A DNA stretch of 64,000 nt from Acerihabitans sp015654925. GTDB taxonomy: Bacteria > Pseudomonadota > Gammaproteobacteria > Enterobacterales > Enterobacteriaceae. Shown here piece after piece: positions 26,257-33,854 of the stretch. The notes beneath the pieces were generated by a model that was given only the letters and a program-made list of their open reading frames with translations, was not told the DNA's origin and ran no database searches. The translations under genes were made by a program, and so were the position numbers. The stretch's first letter is position 1; each line of letters starts with the position of its first letter. The DNA lies in contig NZ_CP178732.1 of the NCBI RefSeq assembly GCF_047324175.1, positions 558,001 through 622,000 of the forward strand. The letters run 5' to 3'.

Positions 26257-27027
26257 ATGTCTAGTTCGTTCACCATTGAGAGACGAAACAAGCTAGCGCA
26301 GATACTTATCGCGGAAGGAAGCGTGAAGGTTGGGAAACTTGCGGAAATGTTTGGGGTTTCCACGGAGACGATACGCAAGGATCTGATTTACCTGGACGAG
26401 AAGGGCATCGCCACTAAAGGCCATGGCGGCGCCATCGCGTCGGGCAACATATTGGCGATTGAGCAGCCCCTGGCCCGCAAGAATACCGAACACCTTGATA
26501 TAAAGGATAAAATTTCCCATGTAGCGGTGCAATTGGTGCCTGAGAAAGGGGTGGTAATTCTCGATACCGGCAGCACCGTGCAATGCGTGGCCAAAGCGCT
26601 GGTGGTCAAAAGCCGGTTGACCATTATTTCAAACGCGATAAATATCGTTCAGCCGCTCAGCGGCACCGACAACGATATTTTTCTCGTGGGCGGCAAATTT
26701 CGTTCGAGCAGCCTGGCGACGGTGGGCATGTGGGGGGTAAACGCGTTTCAATCGCTTAATGCGGATATTGTTTTCCTGGGAACGGATGGGCTTAAACACC
26801 GTAATGGGCCCTGTACCGCATCGTATGAAGAAGCGGAAATCAAATCCGCCATGGTTAAAAGCTCCCGGTTAAGAGTGGTCGTCAGCGACAGCACCAAATT
26901 TAATAGCTCTGGTTTATTTCAGTTTTGCGACTGGTCCGATATTGATTATTTTATTACCGACTCGGGTATTCCTGAGATGGAACTTAAAAAATTAGAAAAT
27001 TTAACGGACGTCATCATTATTGATTGA
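26257..27027 (+). CDS. DeoR-family transcriptional regulator
   Basis: This 256-residue repressor has a DeoR helix-turn-helix at about residues 8-62 (VGKLAEMFGVSTETIRKDLI, the family signature, then GHGGAIAS) and a sugar-phosphate-sensing DeoRC domain (VVILDTGSTVQCVAKALV; IFLVGGKFRSSSLATVG). AAAGGGG precedes the ATG at 26257. Homologues such as SrlR and GutR-like repressors control adjacent sugar PTS operons and respond to a phosphorylated sugar. Divergence from the PTS operon makes it its likely local repressor. Confidence 0.93.
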   Translation: MSSSFTIERRNKLAQILIAEGSVKVGKLAEMFGVSTETIRKDLIYLDEKGIATKGHGGAIASGNILAIEQPLARKNTEHLDIKDKISHVAVQLVPEKGVVILDTGSTVQCVAKALVVKSRLTIISNAINIVQPLSGTDNDIFLVGGKFRSSSLATVGMWGVNAFQSLNADIVFLGTDGLKHRNGPCTASYEEAEIKSAMVKSSRLRVVVSDSTKFNSSGLFQFCDWSDIDYFITDSGIPEMELKKLENLTDVIIID

Positions 27028-27045
27028 GGCCTTTAGGCTTCGTCA

Positions 27046-27972
27046 TTACCTCGTCATGTATTGTCCATCGCCCGGCGGCCAGTCGCCGGTATTAAGCGTG
27101 GCGGGGGAGAACTCAGGCCGCCGCCCGCGCCAGGGCAACGCGGCGCGAAACCGCCATACGCGGGTGATATCCAGGCTCCAGAAACGCTCCGCCCCCTGCG
27201 GCCCCTGGATCTCCCGCGGCTGCCAGTGGATTTGCGTATGGCCCTGCACATGCAGGAGATCGCCGTTATCGAAGTCGATAAACAATAGCGCCGCTCGGGG
27301 TTCCGCCAGCAAATTTCCCAAGGTATTCATATAGCGGTTGCCGCGAAAATCAGGCACCCACAGCCGGTTGCCCGCCAGATGCGCAAAACCCGGCTTGCCG
27401 CCGCGGTGCGAGACATCCGCGCCGCCGTGGGCATGGCTGGCGATAAAAAAGGTGTCGGAGCGGGCGATCAGCTCGCGGGCATCCTGGTCCGGCGCGGCCA
27501 GATCTTCCCGTCCAGCCGGCGAGCCGCCGGCCGTCGCCGCCGCCAGTTCGCGGATCTGGATATACTGCGGGCAGTTGCCAAAACTTTGATCGACTTCGAT
27601 CTCGACGCGGTTTTTATCCATGCGGCCGATCCTGCCGTTGGCGCGGTTACGCCGCCGGTTGGAAAAATCGATCCCTAACACGCCGATCTGTTTTCCCGGC
27701 AGTAGGGCGGCCTGGGCCGGATCGTCGGCGCGGCGCGGCGCGTGTACCCGTAAATGCCGGTCGTCCGGCGAACTGACAAACCCCGGCGGTCCGCTCAACA
27801 GCGTGGCGACCGGCCAGCCGGCGTCGTCCAGCGTTGAGATAAACAGATATGGCAGCGCGGCGAAAAACAGCCGGTGCTGCTCGGGCATGGCGTCACGAAT
27901 GCCGCTGGCGCTGACCTTGAACCCGGCTAATTGCTGAGCGCGGATTTCATCGGGATGAAAGACGTTTTGCAT
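27046..27972 (-). CDS. Pyridoxamine 5'-phosphate oxidase-family flavoprotein
   Basis: This 308-residue protein contains two FMN-binding split-barrel regions of the PNPOx type (LFISTLDDAGWPVATLLSG near residue 43 and AHGGADVSHRGGKPGFAHLA near 190), with LGNLLAEPRAALLFIDFDNG following. Such proteins are predicted FMN-dependent oxidoreductases in stress or detoxification, but no specific reaction is assigned. It lies 6 bp downstream of the GST-family gene and is probably co-transcribed with it, opposite a LysR gene. Confidence 0.87.
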   Translation of the reverse strand: MQNVFHPDEIRAQQLAGFKVSASGIRDAMPEQHRLFFAALPYLFISTLDDAGWPVATLLSGPPGFVSSPDDRHLRVHAPRRADDPAQAALLPGKQIGVLGIDFSNRRRNRANGRIGRMDKNRVEIEVDQSFGNCPQYIQIRELAAATAGGSPAGREDLAAPDQDARELIARSDTFFIASHAHGGADVSHRGGKPGFAHLAGNRLWVPDFRGNRYMNTLGNLLAEPRAALLFIDFDNGDLLHVQGHTQIHWQPREIQGPQGAERFWSLDITRVWRFRAALPWRGRRPEFSPATLNTGDWPPGDGQYMTR

Positions 27973-27978
27973 TGCGGA

Positions 27979-28599
27979 TTACCAGATGTCTTCGGGCGGC
28001 GGCAGGGCGGGCATCGCTGCGAAACCCGGCAAGCGTTCAATGCGCGCCAGCCAGCGCCGGATTGCCGGATAGGGGGCGAGCGACACGCCGCCTTCGGGCG
28101 CCGTCGCCACATAGCTATAGCAGGCCAGATCGGCAATCGTGGCGCGTCCGGTCGCCAGAAACTCATGCTCCAGCAAATGCTGTTCCATCTGCGGCAGGAA
28201 TTTGCCCGCAATGGCCAACGCGGCCCCGTACGCTTCCGGTGCGGAAAATTGTTTTACCATCCGCGCCGAAGCGGGGCCATACCGCACTTCGCCCGCGGCG
28301 TGCGACAGCCACTTTTGCACCTCGGCGGCGTTCAGGGCGTCTTCCGGCAGCCAGTGGCTGCCGGGGGCGTAACGTTTCACCAGATACACCATTATGGCGT
28401 TGCTGTCGGTCAGCGCCTGCCCGTCGTCGATCAGCACCGGCACCTGCGCCAGCGGGTTGAGTTGCTTGAATTCCCCGGTCTGGCGCACGGCGGCGGGCGC
28501 GTCTTTGAAATCGAAAGGCAAATCAAGCATGGTCAGTAATAGCCGCACGCGGTGCGTGTGGCCGGAAAGCGGGGTGCCGAAAAGTTGCATGCCGGACAT
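27979..28599 (-). CDS. Glutathione S-transferase family protein
   Basis: This 206-residue GST has an N-terminal thioredoxin-fold domain (about 1-78: LFGTPLSGHTHRVRLLLTML, cis-Pro in LAQVPVLIDDGQ, then DSNAIMVYLVKRY) and an all-helical C-terminal domain with the TIADLACYSYVATAPEGGV capping box. It probably conjugates or reduces electrophiles with glutathione. It is co-directional with the PNPOx-family gene and divergent from the LysR gene at 28701, which likely controls both. Confidence 0.92.
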   Translation of the reverse strand: MSGMQLFGTPLSGHTHRVRLLLTMLDLPFDFKDAPAAVRQTGEFKQLNPLAQVPVLIDDGQALTDSNAIMVYLVKRYAPGSHWLPEDALNAAEVQKWLSHAAGEVRYGPASARMVKQFSAPEAYGAALAIAGKFLPQMEQHLLEHEFLATGRATIADLACYSYVATAPEGGVSLAPYPAIRRWLARIERLPGFAAMPALPPPEDIW

Positions 28600-28700
28600 G
28601 ATATCTCTCCTGAATAGGTCTGACGTAAAGATTACTCTTGCATTAAATGATCGGTATCCACGAAGATTGGAATTAAGCGTTTCACCTAGTGGAAGAATAT

Positions 28701-29600
28701 ATGGACCGTTTAGACGAAATGGCGATTTTTGTCGCCGTACTTCAGTATGGCAGCCTGGCGGAGGCGGCCCGCAAACTCCACCGTTCGCCGCCGGCGATCA
28801 CCCGCGCCATTGCCTCGCTGGAGCACCGTTTTGGCGCGCGGCTGGTGGAACGCACCACCCGCAGTTTAGCGCCGACAGAAGCGGGGGCCCGCCTGGCCGA
28901 ACGGGCGCGTGCGCTGCTGAGCCAGTATCAGGAAGCGGTAGGCGACGCCGCTGAAACGCAGCTCGGCGGGCTGCTGCGCATCACGGCGCCCGTACAGTTT
29001 GGCCGCAAACACGTCGCGCCGCTGGTAATGGAATTTCTGGCCCGGCACCCCGACATGCAGGTGGAAATGATACTCAATGACCGCAATCTGGATTTGATTG
29101 ACGAAGGGCTGGATTTGGCGGTGCGCATCGGGCACCAGGAGGATTCCGGCAAAGTGGCGCGCAGGGTGGCGCAGGTCACCCGCGTGCTGGTGGCCAGCCC
29201 GGCATATCTCGCCCAGTGCGGGAGCCCGCGGAATCCGGCCGACCTGGCGCAGCATCAGACCATTATGGGACTGCAACGTACCCAAATCAGCGAATGGCGC
29301 TTCGGGCCGCGGGAGGATAGCCTGCGGGTGCGGCTTAAGCCCCGTTTGCTGTCCAATGACGTCGAGTCGCAATTGCTGGCGGTGCGCAGCGGGCAGGGGA
29401 TTGCCCGCTTACTGTCCTACCAGGTTATGGACGATCTTTCGGCGGGCGGCATGGTGCGCCTATTGCCGGAATTCGAGCCGCTGCCGCTACCCGTTCAGCT
29501 GCTGGCGCAGCAGGTGCAGCGAATGCCCCGTAAAGTGCGCACGTTCTGGGATTTCATCTATCAGCGCCTTAGCCGGTTACCCCAGCTTCATCCTTTATGA
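28701..29600 (+). CDS. LysR-family transcriptional regulator
   Basis: This 299-residue LysR protein has its helix-turn-helix at about residues 8-60 (VLQYGSLAEAARKLHRSPPA, then LVERTTRSLAPTEAGARL) and an effector domain with DRNLDLIDEGLDLAVRIGH. The start at 28701 has GGAAG at 5-base spacing; the in-frame GTG at 28689 would bury this. It is divergent from the GST and PNPOx-family pair, its likely target. Confidence 0.93.
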   Translation: MDRLDEMAIFVAVLQYGSLAEAARKLHRSPPAITRAIASLEHRFGARLVERTTRSLAPTEAGARLAERARALLSQYQEAVGDAAETQLGGLLRITAPVQFGRKHVAPLVMEFLARHPDMQVEMILNDRNLDLIDEGLDLAVRIGHQEDSGKVARRVAQVTRVLVASPAYLAQCGSPRNPADLAQHQTIMGLQRTQISEWRFGPREDSLRVRLKPRLLSNDVESQLLAVRSGQGIARLLSYQVMDDLSAGGMVRLLPEFEPLPLPVQLLAQQVQRMPRKVRTFWDFIYQRLSRLPQLHPL

Positions 29601-29752
29601 CCCATCGCCGCTCCGTAGGCTAGCCGAATGCCCGCCGGCGCGGTTAACCGCCCGGCCAATAACCGGACGGTAAAAAATCTTTCCTCGGCGAACCGGTTTT
29701 CTCTTGGGTGATTTACTCTTATGATAGGTTTTGCCTTGCTTAAGGACGCCTC

Positions 29753-30241
29753 ATGATCTGGCTAATACTGGCGACATTGGTTGTCGTTTTTCTTATCGGT
29801 TTTCGCATAGTGAATTCGGATTCTCGCCGCGCGTCGCAGGCGCTGACCAAACGGCTCAATATCGAGCCGGTATATGTGGAATCCATGATTAGCCAAATGG
29901 GGAAAACCGCTGGCGGCGAATTCGTCAGCTATCTGTTGCATAACAGCGAATCACATTTCGGCAACGCGGCGGGCGTGCTGCTGATCTATCAAACCTGTAT
30001 TGTCGATGAATCCGAAGAGAGCCTGGTATTCTGGCATTCGGTGTTGCAAAAAGCCCATTTACCCACCGAACTCACCCACAAGCATGTCCGTTTGGCGCTG
30101 TCGTTTTTGCGTGAGCTGGAGCCGGAAGCCGATGATCTCACCGCTTATCGGCAACGCTATAACGCGCGTTTTACCGATATCTCCGGCCAGGGCGGCGCCG
30201 CCAACGGCAATGTATATTATCTGGACGGATTTGGTTTGTAA
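29753..30241 (+). CDS. yicN: DUF1198 family protein YicN
   Basis: This 162-residue protein matches E. coli YicN (150 residues, DUF1198). It has an N-terminal membrane segment (LILATLVVVFLIGFRI), then RLNIEPVYVESMISQMGKTA and HVRLALSFLRELEPEADDLT, which align with YicN throughout, with a longer C-terminal tail here. YicN has no assigned function. The gene starts at the ATG after AAGGACGCCTC. It has no clear operon partner; the following 290 bases hold only gene fragments. Confidence 0.85.
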   Translation: MIWLILATLVVVFLIGFRIVNSDSRRASQALTKRLNIEPVYVESMISQMGKTAGGEFVSYLLHNSESHFGNAAGVLLIYQTCIVDESEESLVFWHSVLQKAHLPTELTHKHVRLALSFLRELEPEADDLTAYRQRYNARFTDISGQGGAANGNVYYLDGFGL

Positions 30242-30531
30242 GCCAGCCGTGGTCCGCCCGCGGCGGCATCGCGATCTACAACCAGGCCATCGCCGCATTC
30301 CGCGCCAGCGGGCTAATGCCTACGCCCATCATTGAGTAGGGATGCAGTTTTTATATTTTAGCCATGGCGATGGTGATTGTTGTAAGTGATTTTGTTAAGC
30401 GTTTAGATTTCTTTTCAGGTTTACTAATGAAGTCGTTATATCGTTCTACTTCACCCGTGGCCCGGCCCGAAAAAAGGGTGTTTAAATCCTGTAATTCAGC
30501 CAGGCGCAGTATTAGATCGGCATAGCGATAA
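30242..30531. pseudogene. Two orphan C-terminal fragments
   Basis: The plus strand, 30246-30338, encodes a protein-like tail ending in IYNQAIAAFRASGLMPTPII before a stop. The minus strand, about 30536-30351, encodes RYADLILRLAELQDLNTLFS and a basic helical end (KKSKRLTKSLTTITIAMAKI). Each looks like the end of a real protein without its front part; I cannot name the families. The minus-strand frame continues upstream into the SDR gene and has no start of its own. This reads as a small graveyard between yicN and the SDR. Confidence 0.4.
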
Positions 30532-31266
30532 TTACCAGGGGATCGCGCCCTGCTCGTTTTGGAAGGCGCCCGCAACATCGGGTTGTTCAAGCAGGGCCAG
30601 CCGCACCGCAAAAGCCGCCGCCTCAGCGGGCATTCTATCGCCCCGGTTTCCGCTGAGTCCGGTGTTTACCAGGCCCGGGCAGGCGGATACTGCGGTAATC
30701 TTGGTATCGCGCAGCTCGGCATTGAGCTGGATGGTCAGCATATTCAACGCGGCCTTTGACGCGTTGTAGCCGATAAGCTTTACGTCGTAGAACGGCCAGT
30801 CCGGATCGTTATTGAGCGCCAGCGAGCCCAAGCTGCTGGATATATTGACGATACGTCCGGTTTCGGCCTTGCGCAGCAGCGCAAGCATTGATTGCGTTAC
30901 GGCCAGCGCGCCGATGAAATTTGTTTCGAGTTCACGCCGCACGGCATCCAGGGAGGCAACGCTGGGTACGCCGTCGGTGTAGTCGGCAATGCCGGCATTG
31001 TTCACCAGAATATCGAGACGTCCATACTCGGCATCAATCTTGGCGGCGGCGGCCGCGATAATCTCCGCGTCGCAGGCGTCGAGTTGAATGAATGACGCCT
31101 TGAGACCCTGGGATACCAGATCGCTGACCGCGGATTCGCCACGGCCTTTGTCGCGGGCGCCCAGCAGTACGGTGACGCCGGTTTGGGCGAGCTGTCGGGC
31201 GATTTCGTAGCCAATTCCTTTGTTGGCGCCCGTCACGAGCGCAATGCGATCATTGATACTTGCCAT
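30532..31266 (-). CDS. Short-chain dehydrogenase/reductase
   Basis: This 244-residue SDR has TGANKGIGYEIARQLAQTGV, NNAGIADYTDGVPSV, ISSSLGSLALNND, and the Tyr/Lys pair in VKLIGYNASKAALNMLTIQL. The layout with an extended loop between Ser and Tyr resembles the carbonyl-reductase-like SDRs found across proteobacteria. AAGGAA lies before the ATG at 31266; the longer frame to 31293 adds nine unlikely residues. It is divergent from the TetR gene at 31343, which presumably represses it. Confidence 0.92.
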   Translation of the reverse strand: MASINDRIALVTGANKGIGYEIARQLAQTGVTVLLGARDKGRGESAVSDLVSQGLKASFIQLDACDAEIIAAAAAKIDAEYGRLDILVNNAGIADYTDGVPSVASLDAVRRELETNFIGALAVTQSMLALLRKAETGRIVNISSSLGSLALNNDPDWPFYDVKLIGYNASKAALNMLTIQLNAELRDTKITAVSACPGLVNTGLSGNRGDRMPAEAAAFAVRLALLEQPDVAGAFQNEQGAIPW

Positions 31267-31342
31267 GTTAAGTTCCTTGAAAATTCCAAACATTTCGATA
31301 ACATCTAGTATACGAAGGATTCTTCAGGTTTTGAATTCGCAT

Positions 31343-31981
31343 ATGATTTCTGCACAGAAACTCGCGCTGAATGCCCGGAAAACGCCGCGGCAGGCACGGT
31401 CGGCGACCACCGTGGAGGCAATTTTCGAAGCGGCGATTCAGGTTTTGCTCGCCGAGGGTCCGGCCCGCTTGACCACTACCCGCGTGGCCGAAAGAGCGGG
31501 GGTGTCCGTCGGCTCGCTCTACCAGTATTTTCCCAATAAGCAGGCGTTGTTTTATGCGCTGAACGAGAGATACCTGAATATGCTGGCGGAGCGGGTGGAA
31601 GCGGCCTGCCGCGCCCATCACGGAAAACCCTATGCGCAGATGACCGACGCGCTGGTGAGCACCTATATCCAAGTCAAGATCGAGCGTCGCGATGTGACGA
31701 GCGCGCTCTATCGTGCCGCGGCCGAGGTCAATGTAGCCGAGATTGTCGAAGCCATGTCGCGGCGCGTCGAAGCGGCGAGCGAGGCCATGTTCGCCAGCGC
31801 CTCGGACGCTAAATTCAACGATCTCGCCGCGGTGAACCTGACGCTGTCGAACGTCCTTTGCGGAACCCTGTGCAACGTATTCACCAGGAATATGCCGGAA
31901 ATCATTGTTGACGGCAGCCTCCAATCACAACTGACGTTGATGTTCTGCGCGTATCTGAAAGCGGCGAAAAGAGTATCTTAA
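31343..31981 (+). CDS. TetR-family transcriptional regulator
   Basis: This 212-residue regulator has a TetR helix-turn-helix at about residues 18-64 (IFEAAIQVLLAEGPARLTTT, VAERAGVSVGSLYQYFPNKQ) and a helical ligand-binding domain. I chose the ATG at 31343; upstream starts would overlap the divergent promoter region. It is divergent from the SDR gene at 31266 with less than 80 bp between starts and is followed by the convergent HxlR gene. Confidence 0.93.
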   Translation: MISAQKLALNARKTPRQARSATTVEAIFEAAIQVLLAEGPARLTTTRVAERAGVSVGSLYQYFPNKQALFYALNERYLNMLAERVEAACRAHHGKPYAQMTDALVSTYIQVKIERRDVTSALYRAAAEVNVAEIVEAMSRRVEAASEAMFASASDAKFNDLAAVNLTLSNVLCGTLCNVFTRNMPEIIVDGSLQSQLTLMFCAYLKAAKRVS

Positions 31982-31983
31982 GG

Positions 31984-32364
31984 TTAGCTTTCAGCCATAT
32001 GGCTTACCGAAAACTGCCTCGCCGCTATCAGGACGGGCATGAGCCGCCGACCGGCATCGGTGAGCCGATATTCGACGTGCGGCGGCTGCTCGCCGAAATC
32101 TTTCCTTTCCACCAGGCGGTCGCCCTCCAGCTCGCGCAGGTGTTGCGTAAGCATCTTCTGTGAAATGCCCTGCATATCCCGTTTCAATTGCGAGGTGCGC
32201 ATCGATGATTCCACAAACAGGCGGAACAAGATCGGCAGCTTCCAGCGTCCGCCGATCATCCGCAGCACCCTGGCGACATGCGCGACGGCGCCGTCCGGGC
32301 CAAGGCAAATTGCCCGCTCCTCTTGTTCCATAGGCACTTTTAAGTGCGTACTTGTCTCGATCAT
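31984..32364 (-). CDS. HxlR-family transcriptional regulator
   Basis: This 126-residue winged-helix regulator has the HxlR signature: MIGGRWKLPILFRLFVESSM near residue 36, GISQKMLTQHLRELEGDRLV and EYRLTDAGRRLMPVL. Such small regulators often respond to electrophiles or quinones. AAAGGG lies 7 bases before the ATG at 32364. A CACTT-TT-AAGTG palindrome lies just inside the start (about 32337-32348) and could be part of its operator. It is divergent from the SDR at 32414 with only 49 bp between starts. Confidence 0.92.
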   Translation of the reverse strand: MIETSTHLKVPMEQEERAICLGPDGAVAHVARVLRMIGGRWKLPILFRLFVESSMRTSQLKRDMQGISQKMLTQHLRELEGDRLVERKDFGEQPPHVEYRLTDAGRRLMPVLIAARQFSVSHMAES

Positions 32365-32413
32365 CTTCCTGCCCTTTAATGTCAGTCATAGAGTTTATGA
32401 TAGGTGCTAAGCA

Positions 32414-33223
32414 ATGGATTTGAAACTGGACGGAAAGATTGCGCTCATTACCGGGAGCAGCAAGGGAATAGGAGAGGCGATAGCCAGGGCACTCGCCCGC
32501 GAGAAGGCGATCGTCGTGGTCCACGGACGCGATAAAGGCCAGACGGAGCGGGTCGCTCGCGACATTTGCGCGCAGGGGGGACGCGCGTATGCCGTGGTCG
32601 GCGATCTGACCATTGACGAGGACGTACGGCGCCTGGTCGACGCGGCAAGGGCCCTCGCCGGACCCATAGATATCCTGATCAACAATGCCGGCGGTTCAGG
32701 CGATGCCGAAGACTGGACGAACACCCGCCCCGCATCTTGGGCGTCCGCTTACGACCGCAACGTGCTGGGCGCCGTGAGGGTCGCAACCCGGCTGCTGCCG
32801 GGGATGCGGGCAGCCAAATGGGGGCGGGTGATCAATATTTCGAGCCTTGCCGGGTTGATGCCTCCCGCCGCCAGGCCCGACTACTCCGCCGCCAAGGCTG
32901 CGATGAACGCCATGACGGCGTCTATGGCCAAGGCGGTTGCGGCTGATGGCGTTACGGTCAACACGGTATCGCCCGGCACGATACATAGCGCCCGGCTGGA
33001 TAGCCGGTTCCGCGAGGTCGCCGTCGAGCGCGGATTGGCGGAAAACGCTTCATGGGAACTGATTGAGCGGACCGTACTGCCCCTATTCGCCCAGGTTCCT
33101 GTCGGCCGCGTCGGAACCTTGGAAGAGATAGCGGATGCCATCTCGTTCCTCGCCAGTCCGAGAGCGGGATACATAACCGGCGTCAACCTCAGGCTCGACG
33201 GCGGGATGCTGCCGGGTATCTAG
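32414..33223 (+). CDS. Short-chain dehydrogenase/reductase
   Basis: This 269-residue classical SDR has ALITGSSKGIGEAIARALAR, NNAGGSGDAEDW, NISSLAGLMPPAARPDYSAA with the Tyr/Lys pair in YSAAK, and a C-terminal ITGVNLRLDGGM. The SSKGIG cofactor loop and the following Arg residue (HGRDK) suggest NADP(H). It begins 50 bp from the divergent HxlR gene and is probably controlled by it. The substrate is unknown, and the gene is GC-rich. Confidence 0.92.
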   Translation: MDLKLDGKIALITGSSKGIGEAIARALAREKAIVVVHGRDKGQTERVARDICAQGGRAYAVVGDLTIDEDVRRLVDAARALAGPIDILINNAGGSGDAEDWTNTRPASWASAYDRNVLGAVRVATRLLPGMRAAKWGRVINISSLAGLMPPAARPDYSAAKAAMNAMTASMAKAVAADGVTVNTVSPGTIHSARLDSRFREVAVERGLAENASWELIERTVLPLFAQVPVGRVGTLEEIADAISFLASPRAGYITGVNLRLDGGMLPGI

Positions 33224-33363
33224 CGCGTATCCCTATGCTCGGTAAGTATCCCGCATAACCGGGCCGGTTACTTTTAGAGATCTTCCGGCGTAATGAAGAT
33301 GATACAGAAAAAAATCACTTCCCGGCCGCCATTAACCGCTTTGACAATTTATTCTTCCCAAAC

Positions 33364-33711
33364 CTAGGTGTCGGGGCCATGATTATTCTTTTCATAATCA
33401 GTGTTGATTATTTTTACACAGTCTACCGAGTCGTGTATCTCTATGCATAGATAGGGGGCTCCATATTTTTTCCTCAGGGAAAAATTGGCGTAATTGACTA
33501 AAGGAAGCAGCCCGGACGTAACGATAAATCCTTTATCCGTTGAAATGTACATGCGATAGCTCATCCAGTGCCTTTTTATTTCAAACTTATTAATAATCAA
33601 GTTTCCATGAGTAATTTCTTTCCTTTGAAAATCAATGAATGTAAATGATGCGGCAAGGAAAGCCAGAAAAACGGCAATATATAAAAAGATCGCAATTATT
33701 TTTTTATTCAT
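33364..33711 (-). CDS. Hypothetical membrane-anchored protein
   Basis: This 115-residue protein has a short basic N-terminus and one hydrophobic segment (about residues 4-24, IIAIFLYIAVFLAFLAASFT), then a soluble domain with two late Cys residues (PYLCIEIHDSVDCVKI). It would be an inner-membrane protein with a periplasmic domain, or an exported protein. I recognise no family. No strong ribosome binding site precedes the start, and the gene is AT-rich compared with its neighbours, so it may be acquired. Confidence 0.5.
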   Translation of the reverse strand: MNKKIIAIFLYIAVFLAFLAASFTFIDFQRKEITHGNLIINKFEIKRHWMSYRMYISTDKGFIVTSGLLPLVNYANFSLRKKYGAPYLCIEIHDSVDCVKIINTDYEKNNHGPDT

Positions 33712-33854
33712 ACTATATAATCATTTAATTTCAATGTTAAATAATGCTTGGGCACTCCTGATGTAGCGGGGGGCGCGTCCGGCCGTTGAATATAACGCAC
33801 CCGGTGCTATAGCCATTTTCCCTGCCGGATCAGGAATCCCCCCGCTAATCTGCT

